From NCBI GenBank assembly GCA_951812925.1, contig OX638368.1, forward strand, positions 79,838,909 to 79,902,908: DNA of 64,000 bases. Reading direction: 5' to 3'. The stretch's first letter is position 1; each line of letters starts with the position of its first letter. The notes under the pieces are model-generated. The model had not been told where the DNA came from. It did not search any database and saw only the letters and a program-made list of their open reading frames with translations. Made by a program: the position numbers and the translations under genes. This DNA comes from Calliopum simillimum. Its lineage: Eukaryota > Arthropoda > Insecta > Diptera > Lauxaniidae. Positions 55,001 through 64,000 of this stretch are shown piece by piece.

Positions 55001-58000
55001 GAGTTTTTTTGGAACATATCAAATTTTTTTTTCCGACTTTTTGAAAAATTATAAAATGTCTCAGAAAATTCTAAAACAATTTACACATATTCTTTAGATA
55101 ATTCTAAGCATTTTATGACATTTACTTTTTTTTCGTAAGATGCGTTGTTTTTTTCTAATGCTGAAAAAAGACACATCACACATCCGCGCGATTTAAGGCA
55201 AAAAACTTTTTTCTATAGGATTTTGATGGGAGGTATCTCATTTTCTTCAGGAACTTACGCTGATGTCAAATTTGAAAGAATTTTTGAAATCCCAACGACA
55301 GTTTTTTTTTTAAGTCGGGTAAAGTGATTTTTCAGTACAAAATTTTTGACCATAATTTTTTAAAGACCAAAATTTTCAAAACAGAGGCCTAAGAAAAAAA
55401 TGTAAACCGCAAACATTATTCTACAGATTTTTCCCTATCATTTGATATTAAGAACATAAAAATGTAACTGCCGTAGAAAAAGTTATAACCTTTTGAAAAT
55501 GAGAGTGTTTTTTTGGTAGTTTGCACACTAAAATCTATATATGCCAGGTAGGAAAAAATTGAAATCGAACTGTTGTGAACTAAAAAACAAGGTGTCAAAT
55601 TACTCCTGAGCACATACTAAATAAGACAAAAAAGTTTTGAAAAAAAGTTCATCGACTACTGTTTGAAAAAGGTCGAAAAATGGTACATTTGTTAAAAAGC
55701 ACAACAAAACAAAACAAAAATAGTCATTTTCGATGTTTTTATTAGTGGTGAATTTGAACCTGGTCTCAGAACAACTCTGTCACGTAGTTTTTGAATTATT
55801 GAAACCTAAAATATCAAAAACACGATTTTTGAGTTGATATTGTTACGAAATTTCCTGTTTAGGTTACAATATCTCAAAAACTATACGTGATAAAGCAGTT
55901 CTGGCTCCAGATTCAAATTCACAACTAATAAAAACATCGAAAATGACTATTTTTTGTTTTGTTTTGTTGTGATTTTTAACAAATGTACCATTTTTCGACC
56001 TTTTTCAAACAGTAGTCGATGAACTTTTTTTCAAAACTTTTTTGTCTTATTTAGTTAGTGCTCAGGAGTTATTGACACCTTTTTTTTAGTTCACAACAGC
56101 TCGATTTCAATTTTTTCCTACCTGGCATATACAGATTTTAGTGTGCAAACTACCAAAAAAACACTCTCAATTTCAAAAGGTTATAACTTTTTCTACGGCA
56201 GTTACATTTTTATGTTCTTTATATCAACTGATAGGGAAAAATCTGTAGAATAAAGTTTGCGGTTTACATTTTTTTCTTAGGCCTCTGTTTTCAAAATTTT
56301 GGTCTTTAAAAAATTATGGTCAAAAATTTTGTACTGAAAAATCACTTTACCCGTCTTAAAAAAAAACTGTCGTTGGGATTTTAAAAATTCTTTCAAATTT
56401 GACATCAGCATAAGTTTTTGAAGAAAATGAGATACCTCTCATCAAAATCCTATAGAAAACGTATTTCGCGCGGACGTGCATCACTATATTGTTAATAACT
56501 TTTGAACCAATATCGATTACCCCAATTTTGTTTCTGGAATATAGTTTCTTGACAAGTGGAGAGTGCTTACCTATTTTTTATAGTTTTCTCAGAGGCGAAG
56601 AAGTTTCTTTATTTTTATGTACCTATTTGAAATAGGGATTTTCAATAATAAATGAAACATTTTTTTACAAATCAAAAACACCATTTTATTCCCCGATCTA
56701 TGCTAAATATCTCTAAAAAAAAACATTTTTACAAAATCTTTACTAGTTGTTATAAAACATCATTTTGTTAAAGCCTTTTTTACGTTTAATTTCTTAGGTG
56801 GCTCACTTGAGAAATTTTTACCCATATGCCACATATATTATATCAAAGTGTTTGTATGGATATCAGCTATAGGTTAAAAGCCATAAATTCACCACTCGGT
56901 TGATTTCTATTGAGCCGAATGTCATAAAAGGCGAAAAATATCACTTTTATGGGAATTTTGTGCTGTAACTTGCCAAAAGTGTATCCAAAAATACTGATTT
57001 AGTAGTGAAAGAGTAGATATGGATTAGACCAGGCATGTCAAACTCAATTTGCAAACTGGGCCAATTGATAGAGAATTTTTGGGGTGGGCCGCAAAAATTA
57101 ACGATTTATAATAAAACTGTAATAAAATATACCAACTACCATAAGAGGGTTTCTAATGTTTTCTTCCTGATGACTGAGACCTTTTGTTTTCAATTAATAT
57201 TTTAATATCGGGAGAACTTGATTTCACCGATATTAACTTTCAATACTGACACGAGATAGGAATCTATCATTCTAGCCATATTCAGAAAATTTCAGTTTCA
57301 AATTTGCGTCGCATTGAACCTCAATTATCTCCATTTGGTGGTAGCATGGCACTTTTTTCAGTTTCAATGGAAAACTGGCTTGAAAATAAAGGAAACTTGA
57401 ATCTTGAAATTAAATCTTCAAAACGTTTTTCGAACTCCATCTTTAATCATGAAGTTTTTCCACATATTTTTGGTATGAAGTACCCGTAGCTATATCTTCG
57501 TGTGCTTTGCATATTGGAAAATGTATCAAGTTACCATTTTGATTATGTTTTCCACACAGAAGCTCTAATTTTTTTAATTTAGTAGCTGTAATTTAGTCAA
57601 TCATTATTAATTATAATTTTTCTTTGTCCGTATAGTCTCAAATTCAAATCTGCTGTATGTGTTTCGTTATATCAAACATAAAGAAAAGTTCCTGCAGTAA
57701 TTTTCCGTCAGATAATAGCTCTTCATTTTCTTCTTTTATTTCTAAAAATATCTTTATCTCATCTTTCAAGTCCCAGAATCTTTTTAAAGCTTAAGTGCCT
57801 GAAAGCCATCAACATTCGCAATCTATAATTTGTAAAAACGCAGTAAATTCAAGCTGGTTAAAGCCATGGAATGGGATTCTTTGAAAAGCCTCGATTTAGC
57901 TTATTTTAAATTTTGTATCCAATACGAATTCCTCTTAAATAAAAATTGAGAAATGTTAAATACAATTGAACTGATCCGCAATTTATTTTTATTTCATCTT

Positions 58001-58296
58001 TGGGCCGCAGATGGAAAGGTAGCGGGCCACATGAGACCCGCGGGCCGCGAGTTTGACATGGCTGGATTAGACGAACAAAACCCCACCACTAAATGCAATA
58101 AACCCCAGTTAACTTACGAGATATACATATCGAAAAAACCACATAATTCAAGGTGCAAAATTCAAACGGCCTTTTCTCGAAAACTAGAGCCAATTTGAAC
58201 AAACTGAGCCAAATGGTCTTTTATTTTAGCCTATATTTTCACCCCGCAGCGTCAGATCCGAGTAAACTTTTCTTGATCAAATTTGATTCCAAAGTG
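52081..58296. mobile_element. 6.2-kb foldback with CACTGTGG ends, Chapaev3/CMC-like
   Basis: Ends CACTGTGGAACAAAATTTGG and, inward from 58296, CACTTTGGAATCAAATTTGA. TTA flanks both sides (52078-52080 and 58297-58299) inside the gypsy integrase codons. The arms pair over most of about 2.5 kb each, with a centre near 55850. Asymmetric parts are a hAT element in the right arm and several internal blocks. Phrases around GCCACGTTTGTGACATTT recur four to five times in the left arm (53580-54130). No transposase. CAC ends plus a TWA duplication suggest Chapaev3. Confidence 0.82.
57030..58064 (-). mobile_element. hAT element with GTF2IRD2-type transposase remnant
   Basis: Ends CAGGCATGTCAAACTC and CAGCCATGTCAAACTC. 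GATTAGAC is duplicated (57022-57029 and 58065-58072). The opposite foldback arm at about 54350 shows the empty site. On the minus strand, coding debris includes RFWDLKDEIKIFLEIKEENE and ELFFMFDITKHIQQ, then MEFEKRFEDLISRFKFPLFS. This matches the hAT-like domain of GTF2IRD2/zinc-finger BED-type proteins. Strong internal deletion and stops; inactive. Confidence 0.88.
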
Positions 58297-58299
58297 TTA

Positions 58300-58650
58300 T
58301 TTTAGTTCGAACTAGACTAAAATGTTCTCGTAACTTTTGAAGTAAAGTTTCGGCGGAATCTGTATTTTTGTCAGAGACTACAAGTTCTCCAGGTAGCCTA
58401 AATGACTGTCCGTAAACTAGTTCTGCCCGTGCGCATTTTAAGTCTTCTTTAATTGCTGATCGTAATCCTAAAAGAATGATGGGTAAAGATTCTGACCAAC
58501 TTTTAATCTCATTTCTTGCAGTTATCGAAGTTTTTAGTTGTCTGTGGAAACGTTCTGTCATACCATTAGACTGTGGATGATATGGTGATGTATGGATTTT
58601 GTGTGAGCCGAGAAGTTTGGTCAAATCAGTAAATAATTTTGATGTAAACT
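58300..58650 (-). pseudogene. Gypsy integrase core, second part
   Basis: The minus-strand frame TQFTSKLFTDLTKLLGSHKI, then TSPYHPQSNGMTERFHRQLK contains the catalytic glutamate in the conserved SNGxxERxHR box. It continues to ELVYGQSFRLPGELV and HFSLVRTKI. The open frame extends artificially into the flanking palindromes at both ends. Confidence 0.88.
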
Positions 58651-58654
58651 GAGT

Positions 58655-59879
58655 CACGGTGCTTGTGGGAGAATTTAAATCAAATTTTGATGTACCTCGG
58701 AATTTTTTGAAAATTTTTATTATAGATGTCAAAAGAAGTTATTCTATGCAAAAAATAAAATTATAGAGGTGGCGCTTTTTTAAAAAAACGATAAAAAGCC
58801 CTGTGAAAGGAAAAACGCTTTTTTACTCAAGAGGAAGGCATCTTACGAAAAAAGTGTACATGGCATAAAATGCTTAGAATTGTTCAAGAAATACGTGATA
58901 ATTTTTTTGGAATTTTTTGGAATTTTTTGGAATTTTTTTTTTTTTTTTTAGAAAAAATTTTTGACCTCATTTTTAATAAATATTTCAAAAAAAATTTTAC
59001 ATCATGACAGAATATCCCATGAATTTTTTCAGATTTTTAAATGCATTTTTAAAGGTGGCTCAATCAAAAATATATTTTTATTATTTTTTTTTTTTTTTAG
59101 CATTAATTCTAAAATGTTGTCAAACAATTTGAAAAATTTGTTTTAGAGTAACTTAAAAGCATTCATTTTGTTTGCTTTTTAATGAACTTTAAAACCTATG
59201 GTCGAATATTGCCAAAAAAAAATTTTACCCATGTTAAAAAACGAAAAACTACTTAAAAAAGGCGAAATTTAAGGGTTTTTCAAAGAAAAAAGTCATCGTG
59301 CTTTAAACGAAATGAACATTTTTTTATTTATAAGATTTTATTCGAAAGAACTCTTAAAAACCTTTAAGACAAGATATGTTAAGACTTTTTTGGGCCAGCA
59401 GGCTCGATGATATAGCGTTTGGAACGTAGTGATGAAGCCCTGTGAAAGGAAAAACGCTTTTTTACTCAAGAGGAAGGCATCTTACGAAAAAAGTGTACAT
59501 GGCATAAAATGCTTAAAATTGTTCAAGGAATACATGTGAATTTTTTTGGAATTTTTTTGGAATTTTTTTTTAAAAATTTATTAAAAATGAGGTCAAAAAT
59601 TTTTTCTAAAAAAAAAAAAAAAAAAAAAAAAATGTACACGTATTCCTTGAACAATTCTAAGCATTTTATGCCATGTACACTTTTTTCGTAAGATGCCTTC
59701 CTCTTGAGTAAAAAAGCGTTTTTCCTATCACAGGGCTTTTTATCGTTTTTTTAAAAAAGCGCCACCTCTATAATTTTATTTTTTGTATAGAATAACTTCT
59801 TTTGACATCTATAATAAGAATTTACAAAAAAATCCGAGGTACATCAAAATTTGCTTTAAATTCTCCCACAAGCACCGTG
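58655..59879. mobile_element. 1.2-kb foldback with CACGGTGC ends, Chapaev-like
   Basis: Ends CACGGTGCTTGTGGGAGAAT on both sides, inverted. GAGT is duplicated (58651-58654 and 59880-59883), breaking the integrase codons of the host gypsy. The motif AACGCTTTTTTACTCAAGAG, followed by GGAAGGCATCTTACGAAAAA, occurs three times: direct at 58811 and 59450, inverted at about 59720. It contains long A or T runs. Its 4-bp duplication and CACGGTG ends match the big foldback at 30025-37949. Confidence 0.85.
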
Positions 59880-59883
59880 GAGT

Positions 59884-60235
59884 TCCTTGATCAACAGTAA
59901 TGTCTTAGGGCACACCAAACCTAGGAATATAATTATGGGCAAAGTTTTTGCTATAGTAGCTGTTGATATGTCTTTTAATGGGTATGCTTCAGGCCAACGT
60001 GTGTCTGTCTATAATTGTCAATATATACTTGTAGCCGTTAGAAATAGGTAATGGACCTACTAAATCCATATGAATATGTTCGAACCTTCCATTAGGGATT
60101 TTGATTTTCTGGATCGGTGATTCAGTATAAACACCGATTTTCCTTTTTTGACATTCGAGACAGTTTTGGGCCCATTCGTTGATGTCTTTGCGCATTTGTG
60201 GCCAAAATTATTTCAATTGCATAGGTTTTCTAGTG
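59884..60235 (-). pseudogene. Gypsy integrase zinc finger and first core part
   Basis: Minus-strand MRKDINEWAQNCLECQKRKI supplies the Cys pair of the HHCC finger. FEHIHMDLVGPLPISNGYKY contains the first catalytic Asp, and ILTIIDRHT follows. A frameshift comes after this and the frame meets the foldback at 59879 at the VDQGT motif. Confidence 0.85.
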
Positions 60236-60299
60236 CTTCTGATACCCGGATGCGATATTGAGTGCAATTTTGAAAGAGTAATCGCACCAAATTTTAAGG

Positions 60300-60577
60300 T
60301 TAAGTATTGGAATATTAACTTATTTTAAATTGAATTTTGTCTGTGTTCAAGAAGTTAGAGTTTTCAGAGTTTCATCATTTTGTTGCTCGGTGTAAAGTGT
60401 TTGGCAGGTTATGTCTTTTGAGGAAAGTACTGCTATTTCTGGTATTCTAGATAAAGTATCCGCTACAATATTGTCCTTTCCTGAAATGTATTGTATGTCG
60501 TCAGTAAACTGTGCTATATATTATAAATGTATGGTTTGTCTAGGTGATCGATCTACTTTTGAATTTATGATGTATGT
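60300..60577 (-). pseudogene. Gypsy RNase H tail and tether
   Basis: Minus-strand frame with stops. It includes PLTYIINSKVDRSPRQT, then QYISGKDNIVADTLSRIPEI, the conserved end of gypsy RNase H (VxGxxNxVADALSRI), and a linker. Truncated upstream at about 60577. Confidence 0.8.
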
Positions 60578-60703
60578 CAATGGAAACTAGTGTAAAAACA
60601 TAAATACATTAGGTATAGCATATTAAAGTTTTGGCACACATTTTTTGAACACCCTGCATATCGTATAAGAATCTAAACTATGCTTTTTTTTCTAATAGGT
60701 ACT

Positions 60704-62475
60704 TCGAATAACTTCGGGTATTGTGATATGGTCGGGTAATGTGATATACCAGCTTATTTTCTTAAACATTTCTCTACAAGAATTTTTTTGTCAACATAAG
60801 AGTAAGGGACAACCCTTACTGCATGTCAATACGCCCTTTCATATAACTTTTTTCTGTCAGTGCACATTAGGTCAAATGACTTGTTTTTTTGTACGAAATT
60901 AATAAAAGCAAGTTTGATATTATTTGAACCAATAACTGTAACAAAGGGATAAGTAAGAATAATTTAAAAAAAAAATATTAGAAAAATTAACCCTTTCGTG
61001 AACATTAACTCTTTCGAGGAAAAAAATAAAATAGGTTCCTGGTTCCTTTTATATATATACTAAATTTCATATATCGGTATTTCCACAGAAAAGTAACCGT
61101 GAGCCAAAAAATTAAATCATTATATTTCTGAAACTATTTAACGTACATGGGGTGCATATGTAAAAAGTGCCAAGACAAATAATGTGTACTGAGAATTATG
61201 GGGTATTACGCCCCCACAAAAATCATTTCATCATATCTCTGAAAATATTTAACATGAATGAGATTAAATATGTCTGCCTTAATATTTGCATGTATCTAGG
61301 AGCTATTCTATCGACCCCGCCCATCTTTTACACCATATTTATATAGAGTAGTGCTACTCAAGTGCTGCACAAAAGTCCAAAATAGAAAATCAATTTTCGT
61401 TGTTTTCTTTGTTTTTCTTAACGTTAAAAACGTACGACTGTCACGAGCGTCATGGAAATGTCCATATTTGCGTTGAATAGTTTCGGAGAAATGACGAGTT
61501 TAGTTTTTGTCGTTTTGTCCTAATGCCCTTCACATTTCATTAAACTGGCTCAAACTGTTTCAGAGGTTTGACGAATTATGTAAAGTAGAGAGCGTGGCAC
61601 CACCCATTTTTCTAGCCTATGATCTTCCTCTTAAACGATTCTAGTTCGTTTTGAAAATTTCATCAAAATAAGGCGGATAGTTTTTGAGCTTATAATGGCC
61701 ATACAAACAAACATAACCTCATTTGTATATAATCAGTAACCTAGAAAAATGGTATTATTCGCAAATCGCAAAAATATTCTACGACTCTTCGTTAAAGAGT
61801 ATTCGCAATTTCAAAAGTAAGATATTTTACTATGAACTTATACGTAGCAATTACATATAAAAACTGTGCATAAATTTTTAAATTGGGTTATCTCCTAAAC
61901 TATAAGCTACACGAAAACATTTTTTACATTTTTAAATAAGAAATTTCCTGTGTTACAAAATTGTGGAGAAAAATTTTTCTGCAAAAGTTTGCGTTAGCGA
62001 GATATTTGCAAAAAACTGATTTTAGCTACCTTTGAGCCTGAATAACTTTTTATGCTCACAATGGACTTCAATGGACTTTTTACACATTATTAACCATGCA
62101 TTAATAAATATAATTCCGGTGAAAAAAATTCACTTGGAATTTTTTCGCACAGCAGCTCTTTTTTCGTCTAATTTTCCTGGGCTATATTGGAAAATGTATA
62201 ATATTTGTGCTTTTAGTTCTAGCTGAGGTAATTTTTCAATATATTTATATTTAATAAATCAATCTTTAGGATAGATTTTAAAACTATATTTCGGTTGTAT
62301 GTTACTGTTATATACTTTTCGGGTAATGTGATATGATGTATCACTCCGAAGCAGTAATGTACTGCACAATGCATTAAGAAACCATGATAAATAAAGCGGT
62401 AGCAGCTTTGCTTTATAAATAACGTGTAATTTAAAAAACAAAAATGCCTATGTCACATTACCCAAAGTTACTCTA
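60704..62475. mobile_element. TIR element with GGGTAATGTGA ends next to the RNF19 exon
   Basis: The right end at 62475 reads inward (minus) AGAGTAACTTTGGGTAATGT. The left end reads CGAATAACTTCGGGTATTGT. The phrase CGGGTAATGTGATAT also occurs directly at 60741 and 62317. No transposase frame. The ends resemble those of the element at 14865-15764 (AGAGTA followed by GGGGxAATGT), suggesting related families. No target duplication was resolved. It stops about 33 bp from the splice donor of the RNF19 exon. Confidence 0.6.
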
Positions 62476-62508
62476 TACCAATTACTGCAGACTTGGATTT
62501 TTACATAC

Positions 62509-62991
62509 CTGTTTACAACTTGCAATTGAGCCGGCAAGTCCTTTTGTTGAGAAGTTATCATTTATGGCCGATTTTTCACTATTTGCTGTTATTGCCGAAA
62601 AACTTTCTGTCGACATTTCATCTGCCTGAATATCAAATTTTTTGCCATTAACACTACCAGCTAAAGCAACTGTGGACTCCTGACAAAAATGTTGCAAATT
62701 ACAAAGAGCGTTATTGTTCTGCATTCCAACTTGACTGCCACTTGTGACGCTTATGCTAACATCTCCAATGCTAGCTGCGCCGATTCTGGAAATGGCGCTT
62801 ACACTTAACCCATCACTTTGCATGTGTACTGGATTTTCTTCATCATCCAAATCGAATTTAAAACCTTCTGAAGATGATGATGCGCACCCAGCCCGACAAA
62901 GGGACACTGGCACAATGCCATAAACATAAAACAAGAGGATCGGAACTCCTATGGCAATAGCTAATCCCGCCAGTGCAGGTGATATCAAAAT
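62509..62991 (-). CDS. RNF19: Internal exon of an RNF19-like RBR E3 ubiquitin ligase
   Basis: The exon is 161 codons, phase 0 at both ends, between an acceptor (TTTACTTTATTTCAG) and a donor (CAG|GTATGT). Its first part is a hydrophobic segment, ILISPALAGLAIAIGVPILL, followed by FYVYGIVPVSLCR. This is the second transmembrane helix and the conserved VPISLCR motif that follow the RBR domain in RNF19A/B (Dorfin/NKLAM). Then come the acidic FDLDDEENP, a Ser-rich region, ESTVALAGSVNG and STKGLAGSIASCKQ, corresponding to the repeated ALAGSxxG / STKxMAGSI motifs of RNF19. RNF19 proteins ubiquitinate substrates at ER and other membranes. The RING-IBR exons lie right of the window. Read-through past 62509 is intron. 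Confidence 0.93.
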
Positions 62992-64000
62992 CTGAAATAA
63001 AGTAAATTATTTTTCATTATTATAACATTCAAGTAAATGATATTTAAATATTCGTAGCTAAAGAAACTTTCTTCAATTATTTCTTTCTCTCAACTATTTT
63101 TAATTCTTATAAACTGAACGAGATACACTAACACTAAAGTCAAGAATAACTCATTTCATTTATTTAACTGTAAAACAGCGATGGCCACAAAAATTATTTG
63201 AAGAGTACAATATAATATGTAAGCAGCAAGCTGAAATTGTTTGCGTCCTTAAAAACAGGGTTTGATTTTGCTGAGCTATTTTTTAGGCTATTGATTTGCT
63301 GTGCTGAGACTTATACAAAAATACGCAGCAGTAGCGACAGTCGCAGTACATATTTAAAATCAGAACTGTCTGCTGTGCTGTTCTTTCAATGCATAAGCAG
63401 CAGCAGAGCCGAAGCTGGTACCGTGACATAGTCCCCAAGGACATAATCCCCATTCCGCCAATAATTCGGACACAGTCCCCATTTTTAAAATGGGGATTAT
63501 GTCCGCAAGTGTTTCGGACATAATCCCCAGGAAAAAACGGACATAGTCACCATAACGATATTTTATTATTGACAACAGCCGCAGCTCAGGATTTACAACT
63601 CCCATAAATTCCAATACCTTCAGACGCTGATCAGTCTATAATATATCCAACACCTAGTTTGCTAGCCACAGTAATTTTACATAAGAGTAGGGGTAAGTGG
63701 GCGGCCTGCGGCCTCAGCTCAAGATTTAAAACTCCCAAAAACGCCACTTATTTTTTTTTGTAAAAGTTGCTTACACCATACATTAAAAAAAAAAACAAAA
63801 TTAAATATTAGCCTTAAACCGCTTAATAAACTTTTATTTATATTTTTGGGGTCACCAACTGGTTTTATTAATAAAATCAAGATTTTCTTTCAATAAATTG
63901 CTAAGATCATTATTTTCTCTCTATAAATTGACATCTTGGGTCCAAAAACAAAGAAACAAAAATTTAGGGTTGCCAGACGTTTTTTCGCAAAATTGCGTTT
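62992..64000. other. Intron upstream of the RNF19 exon, with a GGACATARTCCCC repeat cluster
   Basis: No further exon was recognised. At 63430-63550 the phrase GGACATA(G/A)TCCCC and its complement occur about six times; 63467-63505 forms a near-perfect hairpin around CCCCATTTTTAAAATGGGG. A phrase CAGCTCAGGATTTACAACTC at 63582 recurs as CAGCTCAAGATTTAAAACTC at 63715. An AGGGTTGCCAGACG end-like sequence lies at 63966. These are probably MITE pieces. Confidence 0.45.

Larger units (their letters stand above)
51735..60577 (-). mobile_element. Minus-strand Ty3/gypsy pol remnant split by two palindromic elements
   Basis: Reading 60577 to 51735 on the minus strand: RNase H tail, integrase zinc finger and core, integrase C-terminal module, then a purine-rich GGGGGAGTATG before a probable LTR start at about 51735. 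Insertions at 58655-59879 and 52081-58296 have clean duplications and restore the frame when ignored. It differs in sequence from the gypsy at 2277-5703. The RT and gag parts lie beyond the break at 60577 and are absent. Confidence 0.88.

Noticed and set aside
62259..62441. Frame next to the RNF19 exon that could be a further exon
   Set aside because: It lies inside the TIR element at 60704-62475 and lacks splice sites in a compatible phase.
63360..63614. 84-codon minus-strand frame upstream of the RNF19 exon
   Set aside because: It is generated by repeated GGACATA/TCCCC boxes and has no similarity to the RBR region expected upstream.

Overview
This window looks like intronic and intergenic chromatin from a dipteran fly, and most likely a tephritid fruit fly. 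It is strongly A+T-rich, has fly-type splice sites, and is almost entirely transposable-element debris. A split mariner carries a DD41D catalytic spacing, which is the signature of the rosa lineage first reported from Ceratitis rosa. The only host gene recognised with confidence is an RNF19-type (Dorfin/NKLAM) RBR E3 ubiquitin ligase on the minus strand. A 161-codon internal exon lies at 62509-62991. A plausible same-phase terminal exon with stop and poly(A) signal lies at 19829-20047, which would imply an intron of about 42 kb filled with nested transposons.

Layout, left to right. 1-1270: an LTR with a tRNA-Lys-type primer binding site and a 66-bp minisatellite. 1502-1927: two unidentified exon-like frames separated by a 23-nt GT-AG gap. 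2277-5703: a decayed Ty3/gypsy pol, broken by a hAT MITE and a LINE 3' end. 6041-7839: a tandem array of a 545-bp unit with a tRNA-like Pol III promoter and a type I hammerhead ribozyme. 8612-16734: MITEs, a 2-kb foldback, a BEL/Pao 3' end with a 36-bp minisatellite, and a SINE that is a decayed relative of the ribozyme repeat. 16735-19495: a foldback holding piggyBac MITEs. 20183-25880: Helitron/Helentron-like repeats. 26065-29645: a PIF/Harbinger remnant. 30025-37949: an eight-kilobase Russian-doll of palindromic elements. 38132-45370: Helentrons, two Transib-like elements and the rosa mariner. 45386-47756: a Tc1 remnant and a small zinc-finger-like ORF. 48080-51740: an RTE LINE split by a third Transib-like element. 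51735-60577: a minus-strand gypsy pol split by two palindromic CMC/Chapaev-like elements. 60704-62475: a TIR element ending about 33 bp from the RNF19 splice donor.

The most unusual object is the 545-bp array. Three exactly spaced copies contain a CTGATGA...GAAAC...GTC hammerhead core with matching stem I and stem II, next to A-box and B-box promoter motifs. A 103-nt inverted fragment caps the array on its left. It resembles the retrozymes, hammerhead satellites and Penelope-type repeats known from other animals, but it combines a SINE-like tRNA head with a ribozyme.

A second theme is that the window dates itself. Many insertions have exact target-site duplications, and several sit inside palindromes whose other arm preserves the empty site. 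All mobile-element ORFs seen here are broken. Coordinates of element ends were read by eye; ends without a stated target duplication are approximate.
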